DNA of 10,431 bases, from assembly GCA_009927065.1 (NCBI GenBank), contig RFNU01000244.1, positions 1 through 10,431 of the forward strand, written 5' to 3'. Every line of letters begins with the position of its first letter. Position 1 is the stretch's first letter. Made by a program: the position numbers and the translations under genes. This document shows, piece after piece, positions 7,179-10,431 of this stretch. The notes below the pieces were generated by a model that saw nothing but the letters and a program-made list of their open reading frames with translations, did no database searches and was not told where the DNA came from. This stretch comes from a bacterium (GTDB lineage Bacteria; Pseudomonadota; Gammaproteobacteria; Berkiellales; Berkiellaceae).

Positions 7179-7202
7179 GATGCTGCTTATATTAACAGCA
7201 TC
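7179..7202. repeat. Perfect 7-bp inverted repeat over the tRNA operon -10
   Basis: GATGCTG (7179-7185) and CAGCATC (7196-7202) are exact reverse complements separated by 10 bases that hold the -10. It may be an operator or coincidence; it is not followed by a T-run in either direction. Confidence 0.4.
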
Positions 7203-7218
7203 CTCAGTTGTTTGGCAA
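7189..7218 (-). promoter_or_regulatory. Promoter of the Gly-Cys-Leu tRNA operon
   Basis: On the minus strand TTGCCA (plus 7213-7218; 5 of 6 to the -35 consensus) is followed after 18 bases by TAATAT (7189-7194). This lies 14 bases before tRNA-Gly, as expected for a stable-RNA promoter. Confidence 0.55.
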
Positions 7219-7568
7219 GACTTTTTTAAGACGAAAAATACTATTTATCGATCGATTCTTTACACTTCACTGAACATTATGATAATTAACATTTATATCA
7301 AGATTAAAGAGTTATGTTGGATAGCGATATTTGAAGGATTGCTCAATATATATCTTGTTCATTTTGCAAAAATAAATGATTGAGATACGCAATCAAAGCT
7401 ACCGTTCGTAACTTTGTATCAAAATTAATTTCCTATGATGTTAACGTAATAAAACTTAACAGTTCGTATTGTTTTTATTTTTTTAGTAAGCTAGAAAGGG
7501 CCTGTTTGCTACGTTGATATCAGCATCATGTTGCTACTGTAGCCAAGCATACATTTTCAAAAAAATTA
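7219..7568. other. AT-rich intergenic region without a supported gene
   Basis: This stretch lies between the tRNA operon promoter and the photolyase gene. It holds a direct repeat TTGCTAC (7506-7512 and 7531-7537) and a T-rich tract near 7480-7492. The promoter of the photolyase must lie here, but I see no -35/-10 pair good enough to mark. A short frame at 7180-7383 has no RBS and begins inside the tRNA promoter, so I do not call it a gene. Confidence 0.5.
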
Positions 7569-7570
7569 AT

Positions 7571-7574
7571 GAGG
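7571..7574 (+). promoter_or_regulatory. Ribosome binding site deciding the 7581 start
   Basis: GAGG lies 6 bases before ATG 7581, an ideal position. The in-frame ATG at 7569 overlaps this element and has only A/T-rich sequence before it. Confidence 0.7.
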
Positions 7575-7580
7575 ATTGCT

Positions 7581-9107
7581 ATGACTAGCGTATTACGTAT
7601 TCTTTTATGGGATCAGCTTACTACCGAAATTTCTTCTTTAAAAGATATTGATATGAAAAATGATGTTATCTTTTTTGCTGAGCTTAAAAATGAATGCACT
7701 TACGTTAAACATCATAAAAAAAAGCTTGTGTTCCTACTTTCTGCTATGCGGCATTTTGCAAAAGAGATGGTAGAACAAGGATATCGAGTATCTTATGTCC
7801 ACCTAAATGATGCTGATAATACAGGTTTTTTTGTCAGTGAAGTGCAAAGGGCGATCAAGCGTTATCAGCCTAAAGCTATTGTTATTACTTGGCCGTCTGA
7901 TTATAGAACATTAAAAATGATTCAATTATTACAAGCAGATGTAGATATTGATATCGAGCTAAGAGAAGATGATCGATTTTTAATTCATCAAAAAGAATTT
8001 GCACAATGGGCTCAAAAAAATAAAGAGATCCGTATGGAATTTTTCTATCGCATGATGCGTAAAAAATATTCGATTCTTATGGATGGTGATCAGCCTACTG
8101 GAGGGCAATGGAATTATGATGCTGAGAACAGAAAGTTCCCAAAGAATAAACTGGATATACCGCCGACTTATCAAGCTGTAGAGGATCATATAACTCAAGA
8201 TGTTATTAACATCGTTGCTGAACATTTTCACGATCATTTTGGAACATTAACTCCCTTTTTTTTCGCGGTCACTCGACAGCAAGCCAAACAGGCTCTTTCT
8301 CTTTTTATTCAAAATAGATTAGCTTTTTTTGGTGAATACCAAGATGCAATGATACAACATGAGCCATGGATGTATCATTCTCATTTAGGTTTGTATATCA
8401 ATATAGGACTGCTTACTCCATTAGAATGTATAGAGGCAGCAGAAGCTTCTTATCGAAATCACCAGACTCCTCTTAATGCAGTGGAAGGGTTTATTCGTCA
8501 AATTTTAGGTTGGCGAGAGTACGTGCATGGTATTTATTGGTTAAAGATGCCTGAGTATAAAGCTATGAACTCTCTGAATGCCCAACGTTCATTACCCAGT
8601 TTTTTTTGGAATACTGAAACATCAATGAACTGCTTGAAGCAATGTCTTTCTGAAACGCGAGATAATGCTTATGCTCATCATATTCAGCGTCTTATGGTCT
8701 TAGGGAATTTCTCGCTCTTAGCCGGATTGAATCCTGTGGAGGTGAATGAGTGGTATCTGATTGTTTATGCAGATGCTCATGAATGGGTCGAACTGCCTAA
8801 TGTATCAGGAATGATTTTATTTGCGGATGGAGGATATTTAGCAAGTAAACCCTATGCTGCCAGTGGTGCTTATATTAATAAAATGTCTAATTATTGTAAG
8901 GGCTGTCAATACAGTGTTGAAGACAAAACAGGGCCGAATGCTTGCCCATTTAATTATTTATATTGGAACTTTCTGATGCAACATCGCCCTGAGTTGCAAA
9001 AAAATCACCGCTTGAAGATGATTTATGCAACGCTCGATAGAATGAGTGAAGAAAAAATAAAGAATATACAAATGGACTCTGAATCTTTTTTCAATCAATT
9101 GAGTTGA
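7581..9107 (+). CDS. Iron-sulfur cryptochrome/photolyase (PhrB/DPRP family)
   Basis: A 508-residue flavoprotein of the bacterial (6-4) photolyase class, which uses light to reverse (6-4) pyrimidine photoproducts. Its N-terminal antenna (Rossmann-like) domain starts MTSVLRILLWDQL; the helical FAD domain includes EGFIRQILGWREYVHGIYW (about 302-320) and YAHHIQRLMVLGNFSLLAG (364-382). Four cysteines, C351, C439, C442 and C455 (NYCKGCQY and GPNACPFNYLYW), have exactly the spacing of the 4Fe-4S ligands of Agrobacterium PhrB (350, 438, 441, 454), and the length is nearly the same. FAD, a ribolumazine antenna and the 4Fe-4S cluster are the known cofactors of that class. It is intact with no sign of decay and stands alone, between a tRNA operon reading away and the DUF6880 gene. 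The GAGG at 7571 selects this start over ATG 7569. Whether it repairs DNA or acts as a photoreceptor cannot be told from sequence alone. Confidence 0.92.
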   Translation: MTSVLRILLWDQLTTEISSLKDIDMKNDVIFFAELKNECTYVKHHKKKLVFLLSAMRHFAKEMVEQGYRVSYVHLNDADNTGFFVSEVQRAIKRYQPKAIVITWPSDYRTLKMIQLLQADVDIDIELREDDRFLIHQKEFAQWAQKNKEIRMEFFYRMMRKKYSILMDGDQPTGGQWNYDAENRKFPKNKLDIPPTYQAVEDHITQDVINIVAEHFHDHFGTLTPFFFAVTRQQAKQALSLFIQNRLAFFGEYQDAMIQHEPWMYHSHLGLYINIGLLTPLECIEAAEASYRNHQTPLNAVEGFIRQILGWREYVHGIYWLKMPEYKAMNSLNAQRSLPSFFWNTETSMNCLKQCLSETRDNAYAHHIQRLMVLGNFSLLAGLNPVEVNEWYLIVYADAHEWVELPNVSGMILFADGGYLASKPYAASGAYINKMSNYCKGCQYSVEDKTGPNACPFNYLYWNFLMQHRPELQKNHRLKMIYATLDRMSEEKIKNIQMDSESFFNQLS

Positions 9108-9160
9108 GATTAATTCTTTTAAGAGTGAGTTATGAATTTTAATAATAAAAAACAACAAAG

Positions 9161-9209
9161 AGTTAATCAGTTAACGCTCGACATGTGTTATGATCTGACT
9201 AACTATTTT
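9161..9209 (+). terminator. Possible terminator after the photolyase gene
   Basis: AGTTAATCAG (9161-9170) pairs with CTGACTAACT (9195-9204) with one mismatch; inside, TAAC (9172-9175) can pair with GTTA (9187-9190). A short T-run, ATTTTT, follows. The loop is long and the stem AT-rich, so efficiency is doubtful. The T-run abuts the promoter of the next gene. Confidence 0.35.
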
Positions 9210-9215
9210 TATAAT
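9210..9215 (+). promoter_or_regulatory. -10 element before the DUF6880 gene
   Basis: A perfect TATAAT lies 14 bases before ATG 9230. The only -35 candidate is poor (TTATGA, 9188-9193, 16-base spacer). The predicted start near 9222 leaves about 8 bases of leader, so the mRNA would be almost leaderless. Confidence 0.4.
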
Positions 9216-9229
9216 ATTGTTTAAATTTT

Positions 9230-10431
9230 ATGCTAGTAAAAGAAAAAATTGCATTATTAAGTGCTGATAATCTTGCTTATATCCTTAGTGAGGTTTGTCG
9301 TAGTCATCCAGAAGTCTCTTATCAAGTAGAAGATCTCTTAAATGCTTTAATCACACAACAGAAAGATGCCGGTGAAGCAATCAAGCAAAGTCTTAATATC
9401 ATCAGTCAAGATAAAAAAGATTTAGATGAGCAAAAAGTGGAGTTGTTAATGCAACAACTTCGCTCTTTAAGAAAAAGAATACTTACATCGTCTGCAGAAA
9501 ACATGTTGGAATTCATAGTCCAATTTCTCCATCTGGAATCAGGTATTATGGATCGACTAGATCCGTCAATGGATAATCAAGATTTGTATGATATTTTCAA
9601 TGCTGCAGTTGTGAATTTAAACGAGATTTTAATAAAACAAAAAACACCATTAAATCAAAAAGTGGATATTGTTTTAGCTTTATCTATCAATGATACTCAT
9701 GCAACGTTTGATGAGATTATCATGCATTGCAAAGAGGCTCTGACAGAAGATGGGCTGATGATTTTAAAAGATCGTTTAGAAAATGCACTGAACGATCGTA
9801 ATGTTGAAGAAGTGAAAATAGGGTTAAAGCAAATCGCTGATTGTTTACAGGACGAAGATCTTTTTATTCATGCTTGCACTTTTACAGGATCGCCGACAAC
9901 AATTGATCGTATGGAAATAGCATTACGATTGACGGAATGTAAAGAAGACAAAGAAGCATTAAAATGGTTAGTATCGGCGACTATGCCTGATGATCTTGAA
10001 TGGGCAGATTTGTATAAAAAAGCAATGTTACAATCTTTAGAAAATTTAGGTGACTATGCAAAGGCTCAGGAATATCGATTGACATGGTTTGAAGCAGATT
10101 TAGATCCTGTTATGTATGATCAGCTTTTTCAAAAAACAAGACTTCATTTACGCCCACTACTGCATAAAGATGCTATAGCTAAAGCAACAACATTTCACGA
10201 TCCTATGCAAGCTTTGAGCTTCCTTAATCATTTACGCGATCCAGTTGCTATCGCAAGTTTCGTCTATTTGAAAATTAATCAGTTAGACGGTAGTTATGAT
10301 AGCGTGTTGAATACTGCAGCTGAATTATTACGTAAAAACGATCAACTGGCCGCCACCTTACTGTATAGAAAAATGATTGAAGATGTTTTAAGCCAAACAA
10401 AAGTAAATTTATTTCATAGCGCTGCAAAAAA
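9230..10431 (+). CDS. DUF6880-type protein, 3' end beyond the window
   Basis: An open frame of 400 codons without a stop to the window edge, hence partial. The end reads NDQLAATLLYRKMIEDVLSQ, close to the conserved HPLAATLLLRAMIDxxL block of DUF6880 proteins, which are mostly known from Alphaproteobacteria and have no established function. The region before it (about 228-290) has a repeat-like helical layout with RMEIALRLTECKEDKEALKW and LGDYAKAQEYRLTWFE, which corresponds to the 'ERLLxAGRxxEAL...LGRxxEAQxLRW' part of that family. The N-terminus (LLSADNLAYILSEV) fits the family's opening helix. It seems all-helical, soluble, with no signal peptide or membrane segment. No Shine-Dalgarno precedes ATG 9230, and the frame is closed by TAA at 9212, so this is the only ATG start. 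In the conserved family blocks I judge the assignment fairly good, but no function should be given. Confidence 0.75.
   Translation, partial: MLVKEKIALLSADNLAYILSEVCRSHPEVSYQVEDLLNALITQQKDAGEAIKQSLNIISQDKKDLDEQKVELLMQQLRSLRKRILTSSAENMLEFIVQFLHLESGIMDRLDPSMDNQDLYDIFNAAVVNLNEILIKQKTPLNQKVDIVLALSINDTHATFDEIIMHCKEALTEDGLMILKDRLENALNDRNVEEVKIGLKQIADCLQDEDLFIHACTFTGSPTTIDRMEIALRLTECKEDKEALKWLVSATMPDDLEWADLYKKAMLQSLENLGDYAKAQEYRLTWFEADLDPVMYDQLFQKTRLHLRPLLHKDAIAKATTFHDPMQALSFLNHLRDPVAIASFVYLKINQLDGSYDSVLNTAAELLRKNDQLAATLLYRKMIEDVLSQTKVNLFHSAAK

Noticed and set aside
7180..7383. Plus-strand frame of 67 codons, rich in Ile and Leu
   Set aside because: It starts within the tRNA operon promoter, has no Shine-Dalgarno, and its composition is that of translated AT-rich intergenic DNA.
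7569..7580. ATG 7569 as photolyase start
   Set aside because: It overlaps the GAGG that serves ATG 7581 and has no RBS of its own; the cysteine spacing is unaffected by either choice.

Overview
The window reads as chromosomal DNA from an AT-rich gammaproteobacterium, probably a host-associated relative of the Legionella/Coxiella group. The gammaproteobacterial call rests on the tRNA order Gly(GCC)-Cys(GCA)-Leu(UAA), which matches glyW-cysT-leuZ of E. coli, on an RluB-type pseudouridine synthase, and on a homologue of the replication-terminator protein Tus. The host-associated call rests on two ankyrin-repeat genes of the kind abundant in intracellular Legionellales. It is an inference.

Layout. 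(1) 10-1620 (+) encodes an ankyrin-repeat protein with a signal-like N-terminus and a central region resembling a C58/YopT-like cysteine protease in which Ser stands at the expected Cys position. (2) About 1630-2015 holds the wreck of an unidentified gene, readable only by hopping between frames. (3) 2045-4874 (+) is a second, longer ankyrin gene, broken by a frameshift near 4241 and an in-frame TAA at 4350. (4) tRNA-Pro(GGG) at 4921-4994 lacks an encoded CCA and converges on the Tus-like gene 5005-5949 (-) with 10 bp between them. (5) An intergenic block at 5950-6132 carries the tus promoter, with a weak Ter-like sequence overlapping its -35. (6) rluB, 6133-6885 (+), converges on the tRNA-Gly-Cys-Leu operon (-), again with 10 bp between. 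(7) After an AT-rich gap comes an iron-sulfur photolyase of the PhrB/DPRP family, 7581-9107 (+). (8) The window ends inside a DUF6880-type gene that starts at 9230 and runs off the edge.

How the parts relate. No metabolic operon is visible. The left half looks accessory, with effector-like genes in different stages of decay. The right half is informational and repair housekeeping: tRNAs, 23S rRNA modification, fork arrest and photoproduct repair. The points most worth a second look are the Tus homologue with its possible autoregulatory Ter site, the Cys-to-Ser protease-like ankyrin protein, and the decay of its neighbours. No clearly new multi-gene system is evident.
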